39,276 nt of DNA from Pseudomonadota bacterium (GTDB lineage: Bacteria > Desulfobacterota > Desulfovibrionia > Desulfovibrionales > Desulfovibrionaceae): NCBI GenBank assembly GCA_023438245.1, contig JAEXRD010000125.1:1-39276 (forward strand), given 5' to 3'. The first letter of the stretch is position 1. Each line of letters opens with the position of its first letter. Positions 32,511-39,276 of this stretch are shown one piece after another. The notes beneath the pieces are model-generated. The model saw nothing but the letters and a program-made list of their open reading frames with translations. It did not search any database and had not been told where the DNA came from. The translations under genes and the position numbers were made by a program.

Positions 32511-33574
32511 CGGCGCTCTCCTTGCATGGTGTTGTGTTCCTGGGCCACGGCCCGCACGTTGCCTCCGGAATTGGCGAAGCCCGCCTCGGCGCTGGCCATG
32601 CGCTCACCGGAGAACAGCCATGTGTCGTACCCCAGCCGCGACCAGGAATCCTCTCCAACGGACGCAGTCCGGGCCTGCTCCGGGTGAAGCCGGAGCACAA
32701 CGTCGAACTCGAAGGGCTCCACCAGATAGCTGCGCACCAGGTTGTCCAGCTTGCGCCCGCCCGGGTTGCCCGGAAGCAGGTCGTGGTACTTTTCGGCGTC
32801 CAGCCCGCTGACGATGACCGCGAACTTGCCCGAGCGGTCGTCCAGTTCCTCGCCCACCCAGGAGCGCTCGCCCAGGACGTTGGACTGCTCCCCCACGAGC
32901 AGGCGCTGGTCGGCGGGGATCTTCACCTTGCGCAGCACGCACTGCTCTATGCGCACGTCGTCCAGCTCCAGGGCGTCCTTCAGCAGCGTCCGCAGCCCCA
33001 GGGCGCTGCGCGGATACTGTGTCAGCAGGCCGATGTGGCGGATGTCGCGGCATTCCTCGGGCACGGCGGCCAGGGTTTCCTGGTGGCCGAGGCCCAGCAG
33101 GCAGTTCAGGCGCACCAGCCAGGCGCTGTCGCGCTCGTCCACGGCCTTGATCATGAGCCGCGAGCGGCTCCAGGCGCGGAAGAACTGGATGTAGAAGTCG
33201 TTGTTCAGGATGTCGATGAAGTCGCGGGTGACCGACCGGTCCTCGGCGGCCTCGGCCAGGAGTTCCTCGGTGTAGAACGTGGGCAGCGGCGAAGAGGCGC
33301 CGTAGAGTCCCAGGAAGGTGGCCTCGATGCGGGAGAAGGTCCGCCCCTCGCCCGAGGACTCCTCGATGGAGACCATGTCCGTCGCCGGAAACCCCAGCGA
33401 GAGCTGCGGACGCACGCGCAGGTCGTCGCGCAGGAACTCCTCCAGCCCCTCGCCCGAGCACTTGCCCGCCCGCAGGCGCAGCAGCCTGATGGCCTGGAAG
33501 AACGAAAACGCCCGAGGGTCGTCGAGCAGTTCGTCCGTTACAGAAGCGGACGGTCGCCGAGCATCGCGTTCCAC
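32507..33574 (-). CDS. tssG: T6SS baseplate protein TssG
   Basis: A 355-aa baseplate wedge component that acts with TssE, TssF and TssK. Family features include FFQAIRLLRLRAG near residue 25, the FLGLYGASSPLPTFYTEELL stretch near 90, and a C-terminal WLFSGER. The best start is GTG 33574, which puts the first 12 codons inside tssF (37-bp overlap); no ATG occurs in frame until well into the conserved region. The stop overlaps the clpV start by 4 bp. Confidence 0.94.
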   Translation of the reverse strand: MERDARRPSASVTDELLDDPRAFSFFQAIRLLRLRAGKCSGEGLEEFLRDDLRVRPQLSLGFPATDMVSIEESSGEGRTFSRIEATFLGLYGASSPLPTFYTEELLAEAAEDRSVTRDFIDILNNDFYIQFFRAWSRSRLMIKAVDERDSAWLVRLNCLLGLGHQETLAAVPEECRDIRHIGLLTQYPRSALGLRTLLKDALELDDVRIEQCVLRKVKIPADQRLLVGEQSNVLGERSWVGEELDDRSGKFAVIVSGLDAEKYHDLLPGNPGGRKLDNLVRSYLVEPFEFDVVLRLHPEQARTASVGEDSWSRLGYDTWLFSGERMASAEAGFANSGGNVRAVAQEHNTMQGERR

Positions 33575-35268
33575 TGGAACAGCTCCTTGTTCAGCGTTTC
33601 CTCAACGGTCAGGCGTGTGAAGCAGTTGACCGAGGCGTAGCCGGAGAAAAAACGGTTCATGACCGAGCCGAAGAGGAACATGTCGCCGCCGTTGGCGAAA
33701 CCCTCCCTGTCCAGGGACAGCCGGATCTCACGTCCGCGCAGCACAAGCCCGCCCACCAGCCGGTCGCCCACGGAGACCTTCAGGTCGGACATGGCCTCCA
33801 CGCGCTTCGTATTGGCGATGACCCCGGCCCTGTCGCGCGTGTCGGTGAAGACGTAGAGCTTGACCATGGCCCGCAGGCTTTCCACGTCGGCCACGGAGAG
33901 GTAGTTGATGTACAGGTGCGAGAGCAGGCGCCAGAGCAGGTTTTTGCCCAGGGGCGGCTGCACCGGGGCGGTGGGCTGGCGGATGTTCTCGAAGGTGGCC
34001 AGCTCCGGCGAGGTCTCCGTCGGGCGGGAGATGTCTCCGTAGCGCAGCTTCTCCGGCAGCGAGGCGTTGGTGCACGTCAGGGCCATGGACAGGGTCTCTG
34101 GCCTGGGGTCGCGCACCTGCGAGGGATAGGCCACCGAGAGGAACATGTCGGTCTTGTCCCGCACGGCGGAGCGCTGCATCCGCACGGTGTAGACGGGCAT
34201 CTCGCCTGAGCGCGGGTTGAACATGTGGAAGGGCTTGTAGAGGCGCTCCTCCACCGTGCCCTGGACATAGCCCGCGACCTTGTCCACCGAGTAGACCTGG
34301 AACTCGCCCCCGGTGTCGCCCGAGGGGCGGATGAGGTAGTCCGGGCGCTTGTGGTCCAGCACCACGGGCTCGGCATCGCGCCGGAAGAGATTGATGGCCG
34401 GCGAGGCGAACAGGCAGAGGTGCTCCTCGGTGAAGCGCGGCGGCTCCGAGGGGAGTTTGTCCAGCTCGAACACGATCTCGAAGCGCTTGCCCGGCCCCCG
34501 TCCGGTCCAGTTCTCCAGCCCGGTGACATCGAAGAAGAGAAATTTCTCCGGCAGGATGAAGTATTCCTGGAGGATGCGGTAGCCCGGAAACGACTGCGAC
34601 GGATACGGCAGCAGGGCCTCATCGTCCTCGAAGCCCACGGCCCTCAGGCTTTGGGGGCCCAGCAGCCGCGCCGCGCCGCCCTCCGCCTGCACGCGCACAC
34701 CGCGCACGCCGTTGAACAGCATCTTGTAGCGCTCTGCGGCTGCGGCGGCGTCGCCGGCAAGGTGGAAGCGCAGGCTCCGGCCCTTCCATGCCTCCAAAGT
34801 CATGCCCTTGAACTCCAGCCCGATGGTGAGCGTGCCGGAACGGCCGACGCCCTGGGCAAGGGCCACGCGGGTGATGCTCAGGGGGTGCAGGTCTACGTCG
34901 AAGGTGGTGGAGAAGTCGCAGGACGTGCCCGCCACGGGGACCGAGGCGATCTGGGTCCCGGCGGCTATGCGTATGCTCTCCAGCAGGCTCGGCTTGGGGG
35001 TGAAGCGGATGATGGTGGAGGAGGGAATGGGCCTGAGATAGTGCGGGAAGACGAGCTGGATGAGTCCGTGGACGACTTCGGGGAACTCGTCGTCGAGCTT
35101 CTGGTTCACCATTCCCGCGAGGAAGGCGGTGCCCTCCAGCAGACGCTCCACGTCCGGGTCCGAGCCGGGGCCGGTGAGCATGGGCGCCAGGGCTGGATGG
35201 CTCTTGGCGAACTCCACGGCCAGTTCGCGCAGGTGGGTCAGTTCTCGCTGGTAGTACTTCTCGAGCAT
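33538..35268 (-). CDS. tssF: T6SS baseplate protein TssF
   Basis: A 576-aa baseplate component. The N terminus has the typical MLEKYYQRELTHLRELAVEF and AFLAGMVNQKLDDEFPEVVH; a central PYPSQSFPGYRILQEYFILP and a C-terminal FTRLTVEE also fit. Size is standard. Its ATG lies 3 bp after the tssE stop, and its 3' end overlaps tssG by 37 bp, as expected for equimolar wedge subunits. Confidence 0.95.
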   Translation of the reverse strand: MLEKYYQRELTHLRELAVEFAKSHPALAPMLTGPGSDPDVERLLEGTAFLAGMVNQKLDDEFPEVVHGLIQLVFPHYLRPIPSSTIIRFTPKPSLLESIRIAAGTQIASVPVAGTSCDFSTTFDVDLHPLSITRVALAQGVGRSGTLTIGLEFKGMTLEAWKGRSLRFHLAGDAAAAAERYKMLFNGVRGVRVQAEGGAARLLGPQSLRAVGFEDDEALLPYPSQSFPGYRILQEYFILPEKFLFFDVTGLENWTGRGPGKRFEIVFELDKLPSEPPRFTEEHLCLFASPAINLFRRDAEPVVLDHKRPDYLIRPSGDTGGEFQVYSVDKVAGYVQGTVEERLYKPFHMFNPRSGEMPVYTVRMQRSAVRDKTDMFLSVAYPSQVRDPRPETLSMALTCTNASLPEKLRYGDISRPTETSPELATFENIRQPTAPVQPPLGKNLLWRLLSHLYINYLSVADVESLRAMVKLYVFTDTRDRAGVIANTKRVEAMSDLKVSVGDRLVGGLVLRGREIRLSLDREGFANGGDMFLFGSVMNRFFSGYASVNCFTRLTVEETLNKELFQWNAMLGDRPLL

Positions 35269-35271
35269 TGG

Positions 35272-35691
35272 CTAGCCGTCTTTTACCGAGATGCGCCCAT
35301 CCGGGTCGAGGGTCGTTTCGAACACCACGGGCATCTCCCTGTCCTCCAGGGCAAGTCTGGCCTGGAGCTTGAACTGCATCCCCAGCGGCGCTTCCGGCAG
35401 GGGCACGAACTCGATGCGCACGGCCTGCAACCTGGGCTCGAAGAGCGTGACCACCCGTGTGATGGACGCTTCGATGTCGCGCACGGCGTCCATGCCGGAA
35501 TCGCCCACCATGGCGGTAAAATCCGGCACGCCGAAGTCCGGCGCGGTCTCCACGCTGCCCTGCCTGGTGTTCAGGATCAACCGCAAATGCCCCATAATCG
35601 AGTTCACGACCTGCATCGGCTCGACCGTGTCGCGCCTGTCCGGGTAGCGCTCCATGGCCCTGATGCGTTCAAGCAACCGCTGCTCGATCAT
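35272..35691 (-). CDS. tssE: T6SS baseplate gp25-like protein TssE
   Basis: A 139-aa gp25-like protein that starts sheath polymerisation at the baseplate. The conserved EPR motif is visible at residues 85-87 (VTLFEPRLQAV), and the N terminus MIEQRLLERI is typical. I chose ATG 35691, which has GGAG upstream; a frame 17 codons longer starts inside the post-hcp hairpin and adds only Gly/Pro/Arg-rich sequence. Confidence 0.92.
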   Translation of the reverse strand: MIEQRLLERIRAMERYPDRRDTVEPMQVVNSIMGHLRLILNTRQGSVETAPDFGVPDFTAMVGDSGMDAVRDIEASITRVVTLFEPRLQAVRIEFVPLPEAPLGMQFKLQARLALEDREMPVVFETTLDPDGRISVKDG

Positions 35692-35711
35692 GTCCGCTCC
35701 GCCGCCGGGGT

Positions 35712-35736
35712 GGCGGGGCCCGCGAAGAGCCCCGCC
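35712..35736 (-). terminator. Stem-loop directly downstream of hcp
   Basis: GGCGGGGC (35712-35719) pairs with GCCCCGCC (35729-35736) around a 9-nt loop, 13 bp past the hcp stop and 20 bp before tssE. There is no T-tract, so partial termination, or protection of the hcp message from 3' decay, is more likely than full termination. Confidence 0.5.
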
Positions 35737-35749
35737 ATCCATCCCCGGG

Positions 35750-36235
35750 CTAGACGCCCTTCCAGTCGTCGGTGTACTCGATGTTGCCGTCCTTATACGT
35801 CCAGGTGATCTTGGAGTAGGTGAAGCTGACCTCCTCCATGTCGTGGTAGGGCTTGTTGTCCGGCAGGAAGGAGATGGGGGTGTACTCCCGCATGTTCACG
35901 ATGATGGCCATCTCCATCTTGATCGTGTAGTAGTTTTCCTCCATGCCGTTATCCTTGATGCGGAAGTAATTGATTTCCACGGTGCACTGCTCGCCTTTGC
36001 AGCAGGCCTGGAACAGCTTGGGCGAGGCCTTGCCCTTGGCGATGACCGCCGTGAAGGGATGGTGGATGCGCTGTCCGGTGGGCAGGCCGGTGTGCGTGTC
36101 CTTGGGAATCTCCACGGAATGGTCCGTGCTGTAGGTCAGCATCGTGTCCTTCTTGTTGGTATCGGTCTGGTCGCAATCGCCCTTGATCGATCCCTGCGTC
36201 TTGCCTGTGACCTTCATGTACGCCGTGAGAGCCAT
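35750..36235 (-). CDS. hcp: T6SS tube protein Hcp (TssD)
   Basis: A 161-aa Hcp that forms the hexameric inner tube. It opens MALTAYMKVTGKTQGSIKGD, close to the usual Hcp start, and has the expected beta-barrel pattern with MEEVSFTYSKITWTYKDG near the C terminus. Several Cys (CDQ, ACCKGEQC) are more than usual for Hcp and could bind metal or form disulfides. The ATG has AAGGAGA upstream. Hairpins lie on both sides of the gene, which may let it be expressed above its neighbours. Confidence 0.95.
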   Translation of the reverse strand: MALTAYMKVTGKTQGSIKGDCDQTDTNKKDTMLTYSTDHSVEIPKDTHTGLPTGQRIHHPFTAVIAKGKASPKLFQACCKGEQCTVEINYFRIKDNGMEENYYTIKMEMAIIVNMREYTPISFLPDNKPYHDMEEVSFTYSKITWTYKDGNIEYTDDWKGV

Positions 36236-36277
36236 GGTGTTCTCCTTGAGGGTTCCTGGTCGCGGTGTTCATGACAA

Positions 36278-36300
36278 GCGCAGGCGACTTTCGCCCGCGC
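36278..36300 (-). terminator. Stem-loop between tssC and hcp
   Basis: A strong hairpin pairs 36278-36287 with 36291-36300 (9 of 10 pairs, 3-nt loop) in the 87-bp gap between tssC and hcp. It lacks a T-tract. It could attenuate read-through or define the 5' end of a processed hcp message. Confidence 0.5.
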
Positions 36301-36322
36301 GGCCTAGGGACGTCTCTGCGCG

Positions 36323-37804
36323 CTACTCCTTTTCCAGCTTGCCCACCAGGGAAAGCGTGAAGGAGGCGCCCATGTACTTGAAGTGGGGCCTGGCCTTGAG
36401 CGAGACCTGGTACCAGCCCGGGTCCCCTTCCACGTCGCTGACGGTCACCTGGGCCATGCGCAGCGGCCTGCGGCTGCGCACGCTGGGAACCGGGTTGTCC
36501 ATCTCGGTGACGTACTGTCCGATCCAGGTGTTGAGCTCGCTCTCAAGGTCGCCGCGCTCCTTCCAGGTGCCGATGTTCTCGCGCTGGATGACCTTGATGT
36601 AGTGAGCCAGCCTGTCCATGATCATCATGTATGGCAGCTGGGTGGAGAGCTTGTAGTTGAGCTCGGCCTCCTTGCCCTCCTTGCTGTTGCCGAAATTCTT
36701 CGGCTTCTGGCAGGAGTTGGCCGAGAAAAAGGCCGCGTTGTCGCTGCCCTTGCGCATGGTCAGCCCGATGAAGCCCTCCTCCGCCAGCTCGAATTCGCGC
36801 CGTTCGGACAGGAGCACCTGCGTGGGGATCTTGTTCTGCACCACGCCCATGGCCTGGTACTGGTACAGGGGCAGGTCCTCCACCGCGCCGCCGCCCTGCG
36901 GGCCGATGATGTTGGCGCACCAGCGGTACTTGGCGAAGGAGTCGGTGAGCTTGGAGGCGAACGCGAAGGCCGTGTTGCCCCAGCAGAAATCCGTGTCGCC
37001 GTCGGCCACGGCCTCCTGGTAGTTGAAGCTCTTGGTCGGCAGGGTGTCTTGGCCGTAGGGCAGGCGCAGCAGGAACTTGGGCAGGGTCAGTCCGACGTTG
37101 CGCGCGTCCTCCGACTCGCGGAAGGCCTGCCATTTGGCGTACTGCGGCATCTCGAAGATGGACTTGAGGTCCTTGAGGTTGGGCAAGTCGCTCCACTTGT
37201 CGATGCCGAAGAACTCCGGCCCCGCGGCGGCGATGAACGGGGCGTGGGCCATGGCCGAGACGGACGCGCAGTACTGCAGCAGCTTCATGTCCTGCGCGCC
37301 GGGGCCGAAATCGTAGTTGGCGATGATGGCGCCGAAGGGCTGGCCACCGAACTGGCCATACTCCGCGGTGTAGGCCTGCTTGTACAGGCCGGACTTGGTG
37401 ATTTCCGGCGCGTCCTCGAAGTCGTCCAGCAGATCCTGCTTGGAGACGTTCATCATCTGGATGCGGATGTTCTCGCGGAAGTCGGTGCGGTCGACCAGAA
37501 ACTTGAGCGAACGCCACGCCGACTCCATCTTTTGGAAGCCGGGGTGGTGGATGATGGCGTCCATCTGGGCGGAGAGCTTCTGGTCGATCTGGCCCAGCAT
37601 GTCGTCGATAAGGTTGCCGGAGACCTTGGCCCCCTCGCGCTCGGGCTTGGCCATCTCCCGGATGAAGGCCTGAAGCCCGGCCTTGGTCATGGAGTAGGCC
37701 TCGTCTCCCGGCTTGAGCTTGGTCGCCTCGACGATGTCATCCAGCAGGGAGCCGGTGGCCGCCTCCGCCGCGGCTTGCTGACGATTGAGCTGTTCTTCGG
37801 CCAT
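36323..37804 (-). CDS. tssC: T6SS contractile sheath large subunit TssC
   Basis: A 493-aa canonical TssC (EvpB/VipB), which with TssB forms the contractile sheath. Features include HPGFQKMESAWRSLKFLVDR near residue 90, AAAGPEFFGIDKWSDL near 195, LRLPYG near 255 and a C-terminal PGWYQVSLKARPHFKYMGA. The ATG is 11 bp after tssB. Length is standard, in contrast to the diverged TssBC-like fusion elsewhere in the cluster. Confidence 0.96.
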   Translation of the reverse strand: MAEEQLNRQQAAAEAATGSLLDDIVEATKLKPGDEAYSMTKAGLQAFIREMAKPEREGAKVSGNLIDDMLGQIDQKLSAQMDAIIHHPGFQKMESAWRSLKFLVDRTDFRENIRIQMMNVSKQDLLDDFEDAPEITKSGLYKQAYTAEYGQFGGQPFGAIIANYDFGPGAQDMKLLQYCASVSAMAHAPFIAAAGPEFFGIDKWSDLPNLKDLKSIFEMPQYAKWQAFRESEDARNVGLTLPKFLLRLPYGQDTLPTKSFNYQEAVADGDTDFCWGNTAFAFASKLTDSFAKYRWCANIIGPQGGGAVEDLPLYQYQAMGVVQNKIPTQVLLSERREFELAEEGFIGLTMRKGSDNAAFFSANSCQKPKNFGNSKEGKEAELNYKLSTQLPYMMIMDRLAHYIKVIQRENIGTWKERGDLESELNTWIGQYVTEMDNPVPSVRSRRPLRMAQVTVSDVEGDPGWYQVSLKARPHFKYMGASFTLSLVGKLEKE

Positions 37805-37815
37805 GGATGTTCCCC

Positions 37816-38298
37816 CTACTCGATTCCGAGTTCTTTGAGCAGCCGCGCCCGCGCGTCGGCGTCCTTCACCAGGTCCTGCACTTTCTTGCGGAAGTCGGGC
37901 ACGTTGGAGAGCGGGCTCTTCAGCGACTTGAGCGCCTCGCGCAACGCCATGAGCTTTTGCAGTTCCGGCACCTGCTTGAGGATCTCGTCAGGATCGAAGT
38001 CCTTGAGCTGGCTGAACTTGAGGTTCACGGAAAGCTGTGCGCCGGCCTGGCCGGAGAGCTTGTCCTCCACGCCGAGGTTGAGTTCGAGATCCTGGGCCTT
38101 GAGCACGGCGTTGAAGTTGTCCTTGTCGATGCTGATGGGTTCGCGGTCCTCGACCACGCGGCCATCGGGCCTCTGGGCGAAGTCGCCCACGACAAGCACC
38201 TTAAGCGGAAGTTCCACCTCTTCACGGGCATCTCCCGTTTCCGGCCTGTAGACGATGTTCACCCGCTCTTTGGGGGCTACGGACCCTTCCTTCGTCAT
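37816..38298 (-). CDS. tssB: T6SS contractile sheath small subunit TssB
   Basis: A 160-aa TssB (VipA). The N terminus contains RVNIVYRPETGDAREEVELP, the middle LKVLVVGDFAQRPDGR, and the C-terminal half LKDFDPDEILKQVPELQKLM, the typical helix pattern that meets TssC. A GGAGGG ribosome site precedes the ATG. It heads the tssBC pair, 46 bp after tssA. Confidence 0.96.
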   Translation of the reverse strand: MTKEGSVAPKERVNIVYRPETGDAREEVELPLKVLVVGDFAQRPDGRVVEDREPISIDKDNFNAVLKAQDLELNLGVEDKLSGQAGAQLSVNLKFSQLKDFDPDEILKQVPELQKLMALREALKSLKSPLSNVPDFRKKVQDLVKDADARARLLKELGIE

Positions 38299-38344
38299 GA
38301 GATTGCCCTCCGTTCGTTCGTTTCCGCGCCGTTGCGGAAGTGGT

Positions 38345-39276
38345 TCAATTTACTTGGTTCATCCTCAGCGCCGCGACCGGGTTGACCCTGCCGATGCGCT
38401 GCAACGTGCTCTTTGCCAAGGCCAACGCCTCTGTTCCGCCCTCGGCCACCAGGGCGTCGTGCGCAGCCGTGAACCCGCTCAAGGCAAGCTCCGGCTCCCA
38501 CTCCTCCAGCCTGTGCTGCTGGATGGTCTCCAGGATCTCCTCCACATGGGCGCGCGCCAGCGCACCCTGCCGCATTCCGGTCAACAGGCGGATCATGCCC
38601 AGCCGAAGCTGGAAGCGATCCCGTCCGGATGCGGACGAGACCAGCCCGCCCTGCAGCAGGGTCACCGCGTCGAAAGCCTTGCCCTCCCGGGCCAGGCGCG
38701 TGGCCTCGGCCATGGTCTTGTCCGGCCCGGACTGCCCCTGCTCGGAGTCGGTCCGGTCCGCTGATGCGGTGGTCGGCCCCGCTCCAAGCCATGCCCTGGT
38801 CCTGGCGTCGGCGAAGGGGGTTCCATCGGCGAAGCTCAAGGCCTCCAGGCCGCGCAGCCGGGCGGTGAAGAATCTGGTTTCCGCCTCCAGGGCCAGCTGC
38901 GCCTCCCGGTGGGAATCTCCCAGGCCTGCCAGCGCCTCGGCCGAGAAGCGGGAAAGGTCCAGCCAGAACAGATACCGCCTCACGAGGGCCTCGGAGGCCC
39001 GCAGCGCGTCCTCGTAGCTGCGGGACGCCAGCAGCTTCGAGATGGACTCCACGGCTTGGGAGTCGGGGTCCGGAATCATCGTCCTCCCGCCATCCGCCGG
39101 GGGCAGCGAGGTGACGCGGAGCCAGGCGCTGAGCCGCCGGAGGCGGTAGCCCAGAGGGTCGGTGGTGTCGATTTGGAGGAGCGAGTCCGCTACGCCAGCC
39201 AGTTCCGTGAGGCCGGAAACCAGCGCGCGGCCGGCCTCCTCCTGGGGGCTGGCCGCAGGCTCGCGCGGGGCGGCGG
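38345..39276 (-). CDS. tssA: T6SS protein TssA, C-terminal part (5' end beyond window)
   Basis: The frame is open through the right edge, so only about 310 C-terminal residues are visible. The ATG at 39079 is internal: upstream codons encode TDPLGYRLRRLSAWLRVTSL and LPPADGG, which flow into the conserved TssA stretch TMIPDPDSQ. The visible part is the helical VasJ/ImpA C-terminal region (LLASRSYEDALRASEALVRR, YLFWLDLSRFSAEAL, and repeated helices near the end). TssA organises baseplate priming and sheath extension. The N-terminal ImpA domain should lie outside the window. It is the most upstream T6SS gene visible. Confidence 0.88.
   Translation of the reverse strand, partial: AAPREPAASPQEEAGRALVSGLTELAGVADSLLQIDTTDPLGYRLRRLSAWLRVTSLPPADGGRTMIPDPDSQAVESISKLLASRSYEDALRASEALVRRYLFWLDLSRFSAEALAGLGDSHREAQLALEAETRFFTARLRGLEALSFADGTPFADARTRAWLGAGPTTASADRTDSEQGQSGPDKTMAEATRLAREGKAFDAVTLLQGGLVSSASGRDRFQLRLGMIRLLTGMRQGALARAHVEEILETIQQHRLEEWEPELALSGFTAAHDALVAEGGTEALALAKSTLQRIGRVNPVAALRMNQVN

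Noticed and set aside
29763..32687. 974-codon plus-strand frame opposite clpV
   Set aside because: ClpV on the minus strand has both AAA+ modules intact; the opposite frame shows no domain pattern.

Overview
The window is high-GC DNA (roughly two-thirds G+C by eye) with tightly packed genes, nearly all read right to left. The gene content (a cytoplasmic Mo/W-bisPGD oxidoreductase with a four-cluster ferredoxin partner, an HPP membrane protein, and a T6SS) suggests a Desulfovibrionales-type sulfate reducer. That placement is an inference from style and content; no rRNA or other phylogenetic marker is present.

Region A (3-6200): the 3' end of an unrecognised plus-strand gene, then a complete five-gene minus-strand operon that matches E. 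coli cecR-ybhGFSR in order and sequence: TetR/CecR regulator, HlyD-type membrane fusion protein, double-ATPase ABC protein and two ABC-2 permeases. Every junction is a 4-bp ATGA overlap. A good sigma70-like promoter precedes cecR, and a palindrome overlaps its -10.

Region B (6235-11400): a four-gene minus-strand cassette. Its first gene encodes one polypeptide joining an ECF-type sigma factor (regions 2 and 4) to a cytoplasmic NrtA/NasS-like ligand-binding domain. Next come a molybdopterin oxidoreductase, a 16-Cys-type ferredoxin that lacks one cluster ligand (Gln102), and an HPP membrane protein. No anti-sigma gene is adjacent. The layout suggests a one-component, ligand-gated sigma factor controlling an anion-handling redox enzyme. 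This is the most novel-looking system in the window.

Region C (11300-12093): a non-coding boundary of lower GC at its left end, with the 3' half of a tRNA-Ala(GGC)-like sequence and a small hairpin. It may be an integration scar at the edge of the T6SS cluster.

Region D (12094-39276): a type VI secretion cluster with all 13 core genes. In transcription order: tssA (5' end outside the window), tssB, tssC, hcp, tssE, tssF, tssG, clpV and vgrG. An effector-loading-type module follows (DUF2169 plus pentapeptide repeats, pentapeptide-repeat protein, DUF3540, DUF4150 PAAR-like tip, and an unrecognised 257-aa protein). One plus-strand gene then encodes a TssB-TssC-like fused sheath paralogue. Last are tssJ, tssK, tssL, tssM and an AMIN-domain membrane protein. 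TssL lacks a peptidoglycan-binding extension, so the AMIN protein may anchor the membrane complex to the wall. VgrG ends in 21 consecutive seven-residue repeats. No classical toxin domain is evident.
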